Origin: UBA10649 sp963700745 | Lineage (GTDB): Bacteria > Actinomycetota > Actinomycetes > S36-B12 | Reading direction: 5' to 3' | DNA length: 64,000 nucleotides | Assembly (NCBI GenBank): GCA_963700745.1 | Contig: CAVOYT010000012.1 | Coordinates: 403,728 to 467,727, forward strand | Shown here: positions 51,306 through 59,433 of the stretch, in pieces | Layout of the letters: each line of letters starts with the position of its first letter | Numbering within the stretch: position 1 is the first letter of the stretch | Made by a program: the position numbers and the translations under genes | The notes under the pieces: model-generated | Database searches by the model: none | The model's input: the letters and a program-made list of their open reading frames with translations, nothing else | Told to the model about the DNA's origin: nothing

Positions 51306-51898
51306 CACACACCTGCCCCTGCGGCGCGAGCCCGCAGGAGGGCCGCCGGGGCGACATCCTCCAAGGGCAGCCCGCGGCGCGCCGCGACGGCCTCGGGCGA
51401 CTCGAGCATCCGCAGCGCAGCAACGGCTGCGTGCACCACGTTGATCGCGTTGTCCGAGCCCATCGACTTGCTCAGCACGTCGTGGATCCCGGCGCACTCC
51501 AGCACGGCGCGCACGGGGCCGCCCGCGATGACACCGGTGCCCGGCGCCGCCGGACGCAGCATCACCACACCGGCCGCGGCCTCACCCGTCACGGGGTGCG
51601 GGATCGTGCCCTGAATGCGGGGAACCTTGAAGAAGTGCTTCTTGGCCTCCTCGACACCCTTGGCGATAGCCGCGGGCACCTCCTTGGCCTTCCCGTAGCC
51701 GACGCCGACCATGCCGTCCCCGTCACCGACAACGACGAGCGCGGTGAAGCTGAACCGACGCCCACCCTTGACGACCTTGGAGACGCGGTTGATTGCGACG
51801 ACCCGCTCGACGTATGCGGACTTCTCCTCGCGGGGAGTGCGCTCCTTGCGCTCCCGGCGATCGCCGGCGCCACCACTGCGGCGCGACGTTTCTGACAT
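51305..51898 (-). CDS. rpsE: 30S ribosomal protein S5
   Basis: This is a 197-residue S5, which lines the mRNA entry tunnel and helps accuracy. The double-stranded-RNA-binding half is VERVVAINRVSKVVKGGRRFSF, the second half VMLRPAAPGTGVIAGGPVRAVLE with AGIHDVLSKSMGSDNAINVVHA. The first ~25 residues are a charged actinobacterial extension (RRSGGAGDRRERKER). Confidence 0.98.
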   Translation of the reverse strand: MSETSRRSGGAGDRRERKERTPREEKSAYVERVVAINRVSKVVKGGRRFSFTALVVVGDGDGMVGVGYGKAKEVPAAIAKGVEEAKKHFFKVPRIQGTIPHPVTGEAAAGVVMLRPAAPGTGVIAGGPVRAVLECAGIHDVLSKSMGSDNAINVVHAAVAALRMLESPEAVAARRGLPLEDVAPAALLRARAAGAGV

Positions 51899-51932
51899 GG
51901 TCTACCTCTTCCGTATTGAAGTTCGTACGTCG

Positions 51933-52316
51933 TTAGAAGGTCAGGCCGCCCTCGCGGGCGCCATCGGCCAGGGCCGCGACGCGACCGTGGTAGCGGTTGC
52001 CGCCGCGATCGAACACCACGGTGTCGACTCCGGCATCCTTGGCGCGCTCGGCGACGAGCTGGCCGACCTTGCGAGCCTTGCCAGTCTTGTCTTCCGTGGC
52101 ACCGCGCAGATCGGCCTCCATGGTGGACGCCGACGCGAGGGTCACACCCTGTGTGTCGTCCACGATCTGGACCAGCATGTGGCGCGCCGAGCGGGTGACC
52201 ACCAGACGGGGTCGGGTCGGCGTACCTGTGACCTTCTTGCGAACACGCAGATGGCGACGCGAGCGCCCCACCGTGGTGGGAGTGCGCGTGCCCAGCTTGG
52301 GGGCGAAGGAACTCAT
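51933..52316 (-). CDS. rplR: 50S ribosomal protein L18
   Basis: This is a 127-residue L18, the 5S rRNA binder: RRHLRVRKKVTGTPTRPRL, SARHMLVQIVDDTQGVTLASAST and VVFDRGGNRYHGRVAALADGAREGGL. ATG 52316 overlaps the rplF stop (TGATG); a GTG one codon upstream is the alternative. Confidence 0.97.
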   Translation of the reverse strand: MSSFAPKLGTRTPTTVGRSRRHLRVRKKVTGTPTRPRLVVTRSARHMLVQIVDDTQGVTLASASTMEADLRGATEDKTGKARKVGQLVAERAKDAGVDTVVFDRGGNRYHGRVAALADGAREGGLTF

Positions 52317-52852
52317 CACTTACCAGCCTTTCCGGCCTTGCGGCGAACCACTTCACCCTCGTAGCGCACACCCTTGCCCTTATAGGGCTCCGGCTTGCGG
52401 ATCTTGCGGATGTTGGCTGCGACTTCGCCGACCTTCTGCTTGTCGATGCCCTGCACCTTGAACTTCACCGGGCTCTCGACCTGGAAGGTGATGCCATCCG
52501 GGGCCTTGACGAGCACGGGGTGGCTGAAGCCGAGCTGGAACTCCAGGTCGGTCCCCTTGGCGGCGACGCGGTAGCCCGTGCCGACGATCTCCAGGCCCTT
52601 CTCGTATCCCTCGGTCACGCCCGTGACCATATTGGCCACCAGCGTGCGGGTGAGCCCGTGGAGGGCCCGCGAGCTCCGCTCGTCATCGGGGCGGGTGACG
52701 ACGAGTGTGCCGCCCTCCTCGGAGATGACGATGGGCTCGGCGACGGTGAGCGACAGCGAGCCCTTGGGCCCGGTCACCGTGATGTCCTTGCCATCGACCT
52801 TTGCCGTCACTCCAGCGGGGACGGTGATCGGCTGACGTCCGATACGCGACAT
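52316..52852 (-). CDS. rplF: 50S ribosomal protein L6
   Basis: This is a 178-residue L6: MSRIGRQPITVPAGV, ARSSRALHGLTRTLVANMV-type region (here RSSRALHGLTRTLVANMV), GYRVAAKGTDLEFQLGFSHPV, and the C-terminal RKPEPYKGKGVRYEGEVVR. Binds near the sarcin-ricin loop. Fourteen bases after rpsH. Confidence 0.98.
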   Translation of the reverse strand: MSRIGRQPITVPAGVTAKVDGKDITVTGPKGSLSLTVAEPIVISEEGGTLVVTRPDDERSSRALHGLTRTLVANMVTGVTEGYEKGLEIVGTGYRVAAKGTDLEFQLGFSHPVLVKAPDGITFQVESPVKFKVQGIDKQKVGEVAANIRKIRKPEPYKGKGVRYEGEVVRRKAGKAGK

Positions 52853-52866
52853 GTCGAATCCCTCCC

Positions 52867-53265
52867 CTACCAGACGTAGGCGAGGACTTCCCCACCTACG
52901 CCTTTCTGTGCGGCCTGTCGGTCGGTCAGGAGGCCTGACGAGGTTGACAGGATGGCGATCCCGAGTCCACCCAGGACGCGGGGCAGCCCCGTGCTCTTGG
53001 CGTACACGCGAAGACCGGGCTTCGACACCCGGCGAAGACCGGCGATCGAGCGCTCACGCGACGGGCCGTACTTCAGGTCGAGGGTCAGCGTCTTGCCGAC
53101 GGTGGCGTCCTCGACCCGCCAGCCGGCGATGTACCCCTGGGCCTGGAGGATCTCGGCGATGTTCGCCTTGATCTTCGAGTGGGGCATCGACACGGTGTCG
53201 TGGTACGCGGAGTTCGCATTGCGCAGTCGCGCAAGCATGTCCGCGATCGGGTCAGTCATTGTCAT
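52867..53265 (-). CDS. rpsH: 30S ribosomal protein S8
   Basis: This is a 132-residue S8: MTDPIADMLARLRNANSAYHDTV, MPHSKIKANIAEILQAQGYI and the C-terminal LGGLGIAILSTSSGLLTDRQA. ATG 53265 or, two codons later, 53259 is the start; the frame runs upstream to 53367 without conservation. S8 is the usual spc-operon autoregulator. Confidence 0.97.
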   Translation of the reverse strand: MTMTDPIADMLARLRNANSAYHDTVSMPHSKIKANIAEILQAQGYIAGWRVEDATVGKTLTLDLKYGPSRERSIAGLRRVSKPGLRVYAKSTGLPRVLGGLGIAILSTSSGLLTDRQAAQKGVGGEVLAYVW

Positions 53266-53326
53266 TTCTTGGCCTGAGGCCTTCCTCGCTGCGGTTTCCG
53301 CTGGTGCGGACCTACGGCGTCGTTGG

Positions 53327-53512
53327 TTACCAGCTGCTCTTGGTGATACCCGGCAGTTCGCCGGCATGTGCCATCTCGCGCACGCAGATCCGGCACAGGC
53401 CGAACTTGCGGTACACCGAATGGGGACGCCCGCACTTGTTGCAGCGGGTGTAGGCGCGAACCTTGAACTTCGGGGTCTTCTGCTGCTTCTGGATTAGCGC
53501 TTTCTTCGCCAT
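53327..53512 (-). CDS. rpsN: 30S ribosomal protein S14 type Z
   Basis: This is a 61-residue short S14 with the zinc ribbon C-x2-C (TRCNKCGRP) and C-x2-C (GLCRICVRE). MAKKALIQKQQ and HAGELPGITKSSW flank it. The zinc-dependent form is encoded in the spc operon of most actinobacteria; a zinc-free S14 would lie elsewhere under Zur control. Confidence 0.97.
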   Translation of the reverse strand: MAKKALIQKQQKTPKFKVRAYTRCNKCGRPHSVYRKFGLCRICVREMAHAGELPGITKSSW

Positions 53513-53517
53513 CTGGC

Positions 53518-54087
53518 TCAGGCCTCCTTGAAGGGGAATCCGAGAAGGCGAAGCAGGGCGCGGCCTTCCTCATCGTTCTTGGCGGTCGTCACGACGGTGA
53601 TGTCCATGCCGCGCACCCGGTCGATCTTGTCCTGGTCGATCTCGTGGAACATCGACTGCTCGTTGAGACCGAACGTGTAGTTGCCGCGACCGTCGAACTG
53701 ACGCGGAGACAGCCCGCGGAAGTCGCGGATGCGGGGCAGCGCGATCGACAGCAGTCGGTCGAGGAACTCCCACATGCGATCACCGCGCAGGGTGACGTGC
53801 GCCCCGATGGGCTGTCCCTCACGCAGCTTGAACTGGGCGATCGACTTGCGGGCCTTGGTGACCTGCGGCTTCTGGCCCGTGATCTCGGCCAGGTCGCGGA
53901 TGGCACCCTCGATGAGCTTGGAGTCGCGGGCCGCGTCTCCGACGCCCATGTTCACGACGATCTTGGTCAGCGTGGGCACCTGCATGATGTTCTGGAAGGA
54001 GAACTCCTCCCGCAGCGCGGGCACGATCTCCTCGCGGTACCGCGCCTTCAGGCGGGGCACCGGGGTCTCGGTGGTGGTTGCGGTCAT
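53518..54087 (-). CDS. rplE: 50S ribosomal protein L5
   Basis: This is a 189-residue L5, the 5S rRNA binder: RLKARYREEIVPALREEF, MQVPTLTKIVVNMGVGDAARDSK, TGQKPQVTKARKSIAQFKLREG and GRGNYTFGLNEQSMFHEID. Eleven bases after rplX. Ends five bases before rpsN. Confidence 0.98.
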   Translation of the reverse strand: MTATTTETPVPRLKARYREEIVPALREEFSFQNIMQVPTLTKIVVNMGVGDAARDSKLIEGAIRDLAEITGQKPQVTKARKSIAQFKLREGQPIGAHVTLRGDRMWEFLDRLLSIALPRIRDFRGLSPRQFDGRGNYTFGLNEQSMFHEIDQDKIDRVRGMDITVVTTAKNDEEGRALLRLLGFPFKEA

Positions 54088-54098
54088 CAGTCCTGTCC

Positions 54099-54458
54099 TT
54101 AGATGTCTTTGCCGGTGCGACGGGAGATGCGGACGTTGCGCTCGGCCTCGTAGGTGGAGCCGTCGGTACGACGCTTCTCCACCTTCTCCTTGCGGTAGCC
54201 GATGCGGGTGGGACGACCATCCTCCGGGTCGATGATCATCACGTTCGAGACGTGGATCGGAGCCTCGGTCGTGATGATGCCGCCGGTCTTGGCGCCGCGG
54301 GCATTCTGACCGACCTTGGTGTGCTTCTTGATCCGGTTGACGCCCTCGACGATGAGGCGGTCCGACTCGGGGTACACCTCGATGACCTTGCCCTTGACGC
54401 CACGGTCCTTGCCGGAGATGACCTGCACGAGGTCGCCCTTGCGGATGTTCAGCGCCAT
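54099..54458 (-). CDS. rplX: 50S ribosomal protein L24
   Basis: This is a 119-residue L24 with the KOW motif GDLVQVISGKDRGVKGKVIEV, then NRIKKHTKVGQNARGAKTGGI and PIHVSNVMIIDP. ATG 54458 gives the family start MALNIRKGD; a GTG two codons upstream overlaps the rplN stop. A 50S assembly initiator. Confidence 0.97.
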   Translation of the reverse strand: MALNIRKGDLVQVISGKDRGVKGKVIEVYPESDRLIVEGVNRIKKHTKVGQNARGAKTGGIITTEAPIHVSNVMIIDPEDGRPTRIGYRKEKVEKRRTDGSTYEAERNVRISRRTGKDI

Positions 54459-54460
54459 GA

Positions 54461-54829
54461 TCACAACACCTCCGGAGCGAGCGAGATGATCTTCATGAAC
54501 TTCTTCTCGCGCAGTTCGCGGCCGACCGGTCCGAAGATGCGCGTGCCACGGGGCTCGCCGTCACCCTTCAGGATCACCGCAGCGTTCTCGTCGAAGCGGA
54601 TGTAGGAACCGTCGGGACGACGACGCTCCTTCTTGGTCCGGACGATGACCGCCTTGACGACCTCGCCCTTCTTGACACCGCCTCCGGGGATGGCGTCCTT
54701 GACGGTCGCCACGATGACATCACCGATGCCCGCGTAGCGACGGCCGGAGCCGCCGAGTACCCGGATGCACAAGATCTCCTTGGCACCGGTGTTGTCGGCG
54801 ACACGAAGTCGCGACTCCTGCTGAATCAC
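54461..54829 (-). CDS. rplN: 50S ribosomal protein L14
   Basis: This is a 122-residue L14, the most conserved protein of the operon: MIQQESRLRVADNTGAKEILCI, RRYAGIGDVIVATVKDAIPG and EPRGTRIFGPVGRELREKKF. Contacts S12 and L19 at a subunit bridge. ATG 54829, 57 bases after rpsQ. Confidence 0.98.
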   Translation of the reverse strand: MIQQESRLRVADNTGAKEILCIRVLGGSGRRYAGIGDVIVATVKDAIPGGGVKKGEVVKAVIVRTKKERRRPDGSYIRFDENAAVILKGDGEPRGTRIFGPVGRELREKKFMKIISLAPEVL

Positions 54830-54886
54830 TGCATTCTCCTGATCGTCTGCCGGTTCTCACGAGAGCCTGGCGGAACTGTGGTTTGG

Positions 54887-55171
54887 CTACTTTGCCTTCT
54901 CGAGGACCTCGACCACGCGCCAGCGCTTGGTCGCGGAGGTCGGACGCGTCTCCATGAGGAGGACACGGTCACCGATGCCGGCGGCATTGGCCTCGTCGTG
55001 CGCCTTCAGCTTGCTCGTCCGGCGGACGACCTTGCCGTACAGCGGGTGCTTGAAGCGATCCTCGACCGCTACGACCACCGTCTTGTCCATCTTGTCGCTG
55101 ACCACCAGGCCCTCACGGGTCTTGCGGTAGCCGCGGTTCAGTTCAGTCACGCCTGCCTCATTCGAGCTCAT
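54887..55171 (-). CDS. rpsQ: 30S ribosomal protein S17
   Basis: This is a 94-residue OB-fold S17: REGLVVSDKMDKTVVVAVED, HPLYGKVVRRTSKLKAHDEAN and GDRVLLMETRPTSATKRWRVVEV. The first ~14 residues extend beyond E. coli S17. Its ATG overlaps the rpmC stop (ATGA). Confidence 0.97.
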   Translation of the reverse strand: MSSNEAGVTELNRGYRKTREGLVVSDKMDKTVVVAVEDRFKHPLYGKVVRRTSKLKAHDEANAAGIGDRVLLMETRPTSATKRWRVVEVLEKAK

Positions 55172-55404
55172 GCGACACCCTCGGTGCCGTCAGTCGGGGT
55201 AATGCCGAGCTCACGCTCGCGCAGGATCGTGTAGATCCGGGCGATGTCCTTGCGGACCGCGCGAAGACGACCGTGGTTCTCGAGCTGACCGGTCGCGCCC
55301 TGGAAGCGGAGGTTGAACAGCTCCTCCTTCGCCTCGCTGAGCTTCGACGACAGTTCAGCGTCGTCGAGGTTGCGGAGTTCACCCACCTGGGTACCAGCGG
55401 CCAT
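55168..55404 (-). CDS. rpmC: 50S ribosomal protein L29
   Basis: This is a 78-residue L29, two helices near the exit tunnel: ELRNLDDAELSSKLSEAKEEL, FNLRFQGATGQLENHGRL, RAVRKDIARIYTILREREL. The ATG overlaps the rplP stop by one base. Position between rplP and rpsQ is standard. Confidence 0.97.
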   Translation of the reverse strand: MAAGTQVGELRNLDDAELSSKLSEAKEELFNLRFQGATGQLENHGRLRAVRKDIARIYTILRERELGITPTDGTEGVA

Positions 55405-55826
55405 CAGTTCTCACCTGTCTCGTCGCGCCGAACGATCCGGCACTTCATCGGAAGCTTGTGCATGGCGCGGGTGAGCGCCTCGTTCGCGATCTTCTCGTCG
55501 GGATACGACAGCTCGAACATCACGCGTCCGGGCTTGACGTTGGCGACCCACCACTCGGGCGAGCCCTTGCCCGAGCCCATGCGGGTCTCGGCCGGCTTCT
55601 TGGTCAGCGGGCGATCCGGGTAGATGTTGATCCACACCTTGCCACCGCGTCGGATGTGACGGGTGATGGCAATACGTGCGGACTCGATCTGCCGGTTCGT
55701 CACGTAGGCCGGCTCGAGGGCCTGGAGGCCGTAGGTGCCGAACGTGACCTCGGTCCCGCCCTTGGCGACACCACGCCTCGTCGGGTGGTGCTGCTTGCGG
55801 TGCTTGACCCTGCGGGGAATAAGCAT
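55404..55826 (-). CDS. rplP: 50S ribosomal protein L16
   Basis: This is a 140-residue L16: MLIPRRVKHRKQHHPTRRG, FGTYGLQALEPAYVTNRQIE, ARIAITRHIRRGGKVWINIYPD and PAETRMGSGKGSPEWWVANV. Supports A-site tRNA. Starts two bases after the rpsC stop. Confidence 0.98.
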   Translation of the reverse strand: MLIPRRVKHRKQHHPTRRGVAKGGTEVTFGTYGLQALEPAYVTNRQIESARIAITRHIRRGGKVWINIYPDRPLTKKPAETRMGSGKGSPEWWVANVKPGRVMFELSYPDEKIANEALTRAMHKLPMKCRIVRRDETGEN

Positions 55827-55828
55827 GA

Positions 55829-56659
55829 CTAGCCCTCCTGGCCTTCCACTGCCACGACGGCCTCGGCCGGCGGCGTCTCGACGACAACCTCGGCCGCTGC
55901 CTCAACGGGGGCCTCCAGCGGCGCCGGCTCGTCGGCACGCGGACGACGCGGACGCTCCGGGCGCGTGCGCGGCCCGCTGAGACGTGCCTGGGCCGCCGCA
56001 GCCTCGCGCTCGGCTCGCGAACCGAGGGCCTCGCCCTTGTAGATCCAGACCTTGACGCCGATGCGGCCGAAGGTCGTGCGCGCCTCGTAGAAGCCGTAGT
56101 CGATGTCGGCGCGCAGGGTGTGCAAGGGAACGCGGCCCTCGCGGTAGAACTCGGTGCGCGACATCTCGGCGCCACCCAGTCGACCGGACACCTGCACCCG
56201 GATGCCCTTGGCGCCGCTCTTCATCGTGCTCTGCATGCCCTTGCGCATCGCGCGCCGGAACGACACGCGGCTCGAGAGCTGCTCGGCGATGCCCTGGGCC
56301 ACCAGCTGAGCCTCGATCTCGGGGTTCTTGACCTCGAGGATGTTCAGCTGCACCTGCTTGCCGGTGAGCTTCTCGAGGTCGCCGCGGATACGGTCGGCCT
56401 CGGCGCCACGGCGTCCGATGACGATGCCCGGGCGTGCCGTGTGGATGTCGACGCGGACACGATCACGCGTGCGCTCGATCTCCACGCGGGCGATCCCGGC
56501 GCGCTCCATGCCCGTGGAGAGCAGCTTGCGGATCTGCACATCCTCGGAGACGTAGTCGCGGTAGCGCTGGCCCGGCTTGGAGCTGTCTGCGAACCAACGA
56601 GTGTTGAAGTCGGTGGTGATGCCCAGCCGGAAGCCGTGCGGGTTGACTTTCTGGCCCAC
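55829..56659 (-). CDS. rpsC: 30S ribosomal protein S3
   Basis: This is a 276-residue S3, with helicase-like action at the mRNA entry. GTG 56659 starts VGQKVNPHGFRLGITTDFN; the KH domain has GIVIGRRGAEADRIRGDLEKLTGKQ; FRRAMRKGMQSTMKSGAKGIRV and the end TTFGRIGVKVWIYKGE follow. A ~55-residue Glu/Pro/Val-rich acidic tail closes it. Because of the rplV indel, the frame is open continuously upstream through rplV to 57211, so automated calling may report one 460-residue fusion. Confidence 0.95.
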   Translation of the reverse strand: MGQKVNPHGFRLGITTDFNTRWFADSSKPGQRYRDYVSEDVQIRKLLSTGMERAGIARVEIERTRDRVRVDIHTARPGIVIGRRGAEADRIRGDLEKLTGKQVQLNILEVKNPEIEAQLVAQGIAEQLSSRVSFRRAMRKGMQSTMKSGAKGIRVQVSGRLGGAEMSRTEFYREGRVPLHTLRADIDYGFYEARTTFGRIGVKVWIYKGEALGSRAEREAAAAQARLSGPRTRPERPRRPRADEPAPLEAPVEAAAEVVVETPPAEAVVAVEGQEG

Positions 56660-56666
56660 TGTCGGG

Positions 56667-57211
56667 TCACCCTTCCTTATCTGCGGACTCGGCCGGAGCC
56701 GAGGCCTTCTTCGCTGTGGCCTTCTTGGCCGGAGCCTTCTTCGCCGGGCCTTCTTGGCAGCCGGCTTGTCGGCCGGCGTCTCCGCCGGCTTGTCGGCCGG
56801 AGCCTTCTTGGCTGTGGCCTTCTTGGCAGCCGGCTTCTCGGCCGGCTTGGTCGCCGCCTTGGCAACAGGAGCCGGAGTCGTGCCGTCGGACACGATCACG
56901 GTGATATGGCTGCTGCGCTTGCGGATCCGGTAGGCGCGGCCCTGGGCCCGCGGCCGAATCCGCTTCATGGTCGGACCCTCGTCGACGAACGCCTCGCTGA
57001 CGACGAGCACGCGGGCATCCATGGCGTGGTTGTTGGTCGCGTTCGCGATCGCACTGTCCAGCACCTTGCCGATCGGCTCGCTGGCCGCCTGCGGCGCGAA
57101 CCTCAACACCGCTTGGGCGTCAGTCGCGTTCATGCCTCGAATGAGGTCAATGACGCGACGCGCCTTCATGGGCGTGACGCGGACGTACCGCGCCTGGGCC
57201 CTGGCTTCCAT
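56667..57211 (-). CDS. rplV: 50S ribosomal protein L22, 3' frameshift
   Basis: The L22 core (ARYVRVTPMKARRVIDLIRG; AVLRFAPQAASEPIGKVLDSA; TMKRIRPRAQGRAYRIRKRSSHI) is followed by a Lys/Ala/Pro-rich tail with AKKA repeats. One base is missing in the C-run at 56746-56750; restoring it gives KKAPAKKATAKKASAPAESADKEG and a stop at 56667 that overlaps no other gene start. As written the frame instead runs straight into rpsC. L22 lines the exit tunnel. The repetitive tail is prone to slippage in both replication and sequencing. Confidence 0.93.
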
Positions 57212-57290
57212 GTCTATCCCCTTGCTCTTGGTCTGCTACTGATCGGTGGTGACGGATTGTGTGCGGTCGAAGTGCGTCGACGACTCGCGG

Positions 57291-57572
57291 CTACCGCCGC
57301 TTCGCCTTGCGGTCGTCCTTGACGTGGCCCTTGAACGTGCGGGTCGGTGCGAACTCGCCCAGCTTGTGCCCGACCATGTTCTCGGACACGAAGACCGGCA
57401 CGTGCTTGCGACCGTCGTGCACCGCGATCGTGTGACCCAGCATCGCCGGCACGATCATGGAACGACGCGACCACGTCTTGATGACGTTCTTCGAGCCGGT
57501 CTCGTTCGCCGTGTCCACCTTCTTCATGAGGTGGGCGTCGATGAAGGGGCCCTTCTTGAGGCTGCGTGGCAT
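57291..57572 (-). CDS. rpsS: 30S ribosomal protein S19
   Basis: This is a 93-residue S19: MPRSLKKGPFIDAHLMKKVD, IKTWSRRSMIVPAMLGHTIAVHDG, HVPVFVSENMVGHKLGEFAPTRTF. Binds S13 in the 30S head. The 79-base gap to rplV holds no gene. Confidence 0.98.
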   Translation of the reverse strand: MPRSLKKGPFIDAHLMKKVDTANETGSKNVIKTWSRRSMIVPAMLGHTIAVHDGRKHVPVFVSENMVGHKLGEFAPTRTFKGHVKDDRKAKRR

Positions 57573-57580
57573 GTCTTTCC

Positions 57581-58417
57581 CTATCGCTTCTTGCCGGACT
57601 TGCGGCGGCGGACGATGAACTTGTCGCTGGCCTTGTTGGCCTTGCGGGTACGGCCCTCGGGCTTGCCGTTCGGGTTGACCGGATGGCGGCCGCCGGACGT
57701 CTTGCCCTCGCCACCACCGTGCGGGTGGTCGACCGGGTTCATGGCCACGCCACGGACCGTCGGGCGCTTGCCCTTCCAGCGCATGCGGCCGGCCTTGCCC
57801 CAGTTGATGTTGGACTGCTCGGCATTGCCCACCTCGCCGACGGTCGCCCGCGAGCGCACGTCGACGTTGCGGATCTCGCCGGACGGCATCCGCAGCTGGG
57901 CGTAGGGGCCGTCCTTCGCCACCAGCTGGACCGACGAGCCGGCCGAGCGGGCGATCTTCGCGCCGCCACCGGGCTTGATCTCGACGGCGTGGATCACGGT
58001 GCCGACCGGGATGTTGCGCAGCGGCAGGTTGTTGCCCGGCTTGATGTCAGCGCTGGGGCCGGTCTCGATCGGGTCGCCCTGCTTCAGCTTGTTCGGCGCG
58101 ATGATGTAGCGCTTCTCGCCGTCCGCGTAGTGCAGCAGCGCGATCCGCGCCGTGCGGTTGGGGTCGTACTCGATGTGAGCGACCTTGGCCGGCACGCCGT
58201 CCTTGTCCGCCCGACGGAAGTCGATGACCCGGTAGGCACGCTTGTGCCCGCCACCCTGGTGACGCGTGGTGATCTTGCCCGAGTTGTTGCGTCCACCCTT
58301 CTTCGGAAGGGGGCGCACCAGCGACTTCTCCGGCTCGGATCGGGTGATCTCGACGAAGTCGGCCACGCTCGAGCCACGACGGCCCGGCGTTGTCGGCTTG
58401 TACTTGCGGATTCCCAT
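57581..58417 (-). CDS. rplB: 50S ribosomal protein L2
   Basis: This is a 278-residue L2, needed for subunit joining and peptidyl-transfer architecture. MGIRKYKPTTPGRRGSSVAD, GRNNSGKITTRHQGGGHKRAYR, GGGAKIARSAGSSVQLVAKDG and the conserved C-terminal AMNPVDHPHGGGEGKTSGGRHP (essential His region) are present. Confidence 0.98.
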   Translation of the reverse strand: MGIRKYKPTTPGRRGSSVADFVEITRSEPEKSLVRPLPKKGGRNNSGKITTRHQGGGHKRAYRVIDFRRADKDGVPAKVAHIEYDPNRTARIALLHYADGEKRYIIAPNKLKQGDPIETGPSADIKPGNNLPLRNIPVGTVIHAVEIKPGGGAKIARSAGSSVQLVAKDGPYAQLRMPSGEIRNVDVRSRATVGEVGNAEQSNINWGKAGRMRWKGKRPTVRGVAMNPVDHPHGGGEGKTSGGRHPVNPNGKPEGRTRKANKASDKFIVRRRKSGKKR

Positions 58418-58462
58418 AGCTGTCTTTCCGTCTCGTGAGTGGAAGGCCCGTCAGAAACCCGG

Positions 58463-58762
58463 TCAGGAGACCGGGCCTCCGAAGATGTCGATGCGGTCGC
58501 CGGCGGCAACAGTGACGATGGCTCGCTTGGTGGCCGCGCGCCGGCCGAAGCCGGTGCGGGTGCGCAGGCGCTTGCCCTCGCGGTTGTTGGTGTTGACCGA
58601 CGTCACCTTCACGCCGAACACCTCCTGGACCGCGATCTTGATCTGAGTCTTGTTCGCGTCCGGCGACACGATGAACGTGTACTTGTTCTCATCGAGGAGC
58701 GAGTAGCTCTTCTCCGAGATGACCGGGGCGATCAGGATGTCGCGGGGGTCAGCGATTCTCAT
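58463..58762 (-). CDS. rplW: 50S ribosomal protein L23
   Basis: This is a 99-residue L23: DPRDILIAPVISEKSYSLLDE, YTFIVSPDANKTQIKIAVQEVFGVKV, NTNNREGKRLRTRTGFG. Sits at the tunnel exit, where trigger factor and SRP dock. Its start overlaps the rplD stop by four bases. Confidence 0.97.
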   Translation of the reverse strand: MRIADPRDILIAPVISEKSYSLLDENKYTFIVSPDANKTQIKIAVQEVFGVKVTSVNTNNREGKRLRTRTGFGRRAATKRAIVTVAAGDRIDIFGGPVS

Positions 58763-59433
58763 TCCGCCGCCTCACTTTCCGTGGCTACCGCCTTGACCGA
58801 CTTCCCCTTGGCGGGGCCGGCGAGAAAGACATCCAGGGACGCGGAGGTGAAGAGCACCTGGTCGCTGACGAGGACGTCGTAGGTGTTGAGCTGGTCGACG
58901 TAGAGCACGTGCACGTCGGGGACGTTGCGCAGGCTGAGGGCCGACACATCGTCGTTGCGATCGAGCGCGATGAGCAGATTGCCCTCGAGGCCCAGCGACT
59001 CCAAGGCCTTGATGGCCGACTTGGTCGAGGGGGTCTCGCCACTCACGAACTCAGTGATGACGTGGATGCGGCCGTCGCGGGCCCGGTCCGAGAGGGCGCC
59101 GCGCAGGGCGGCGGCCTTCATCTTCTTGGGGGTGCGCTGGGCGTAGTCACGCGGGTGCGGGCCGTGAACGACCCCGCCGCCGGTGAACTGCGGCGCCCGG
59201 ATGGACCCCTGACGAGCGCGCCCGGTGCCCTTCTGCTTGTACGGCTTGCGGCCACCACCGGCGACCTCAGCTCGCGTCTTGGTGTCGTGCGTCCCCTGGC
59301 GCGCTGCCGCCAGCTGGGCGACGACGACCTGATGGATCAACGGCACGTTCACCTGAACGTCGAAGATCTCGGCGGGCAGCTCAACGCTGCCCGAAGCCTT
59401 GCCCGCTGGCGTGCGGACGTCTACCGCGGTCAT
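58759..59433 (-). CDS. rplD: 50S ribosomal protein L4
   Basis: This is a 224-residue L4: LPAEIFDVQVNVPLIHQVV, RQGTHDTKTRAEVAGGGRKPY, GTGRARQGSIRAPQFTGGG (tunnel loop), FVSGETPSTKSAIKALESLG. In E. coli L4 autoregulates the S10 operon; no matching leader can be identified here. GTG/ATG overlap with rplC (59430). Confidence 0.98.
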   Translation of the reverse strand: MTAVDVRTPAGKASGSVELPAEIFDVQVNVPLIHQVVVAQLAAARQGTHDTKTRAEVAGGGRKPYKQKGTGRARQGSIRAPQFTGGGVVHGPHPRDYAQRTPKKMKAAALRGALSDRARDGRIHVITEFVSGETPSTKSAIKALESLGLEGNLLIALDRNDDVSALSLRNVPDVHVLYVDQLNTYDVLVSDQVLFTSASLDVFLAGPAKGKSVKAVATESEAAE

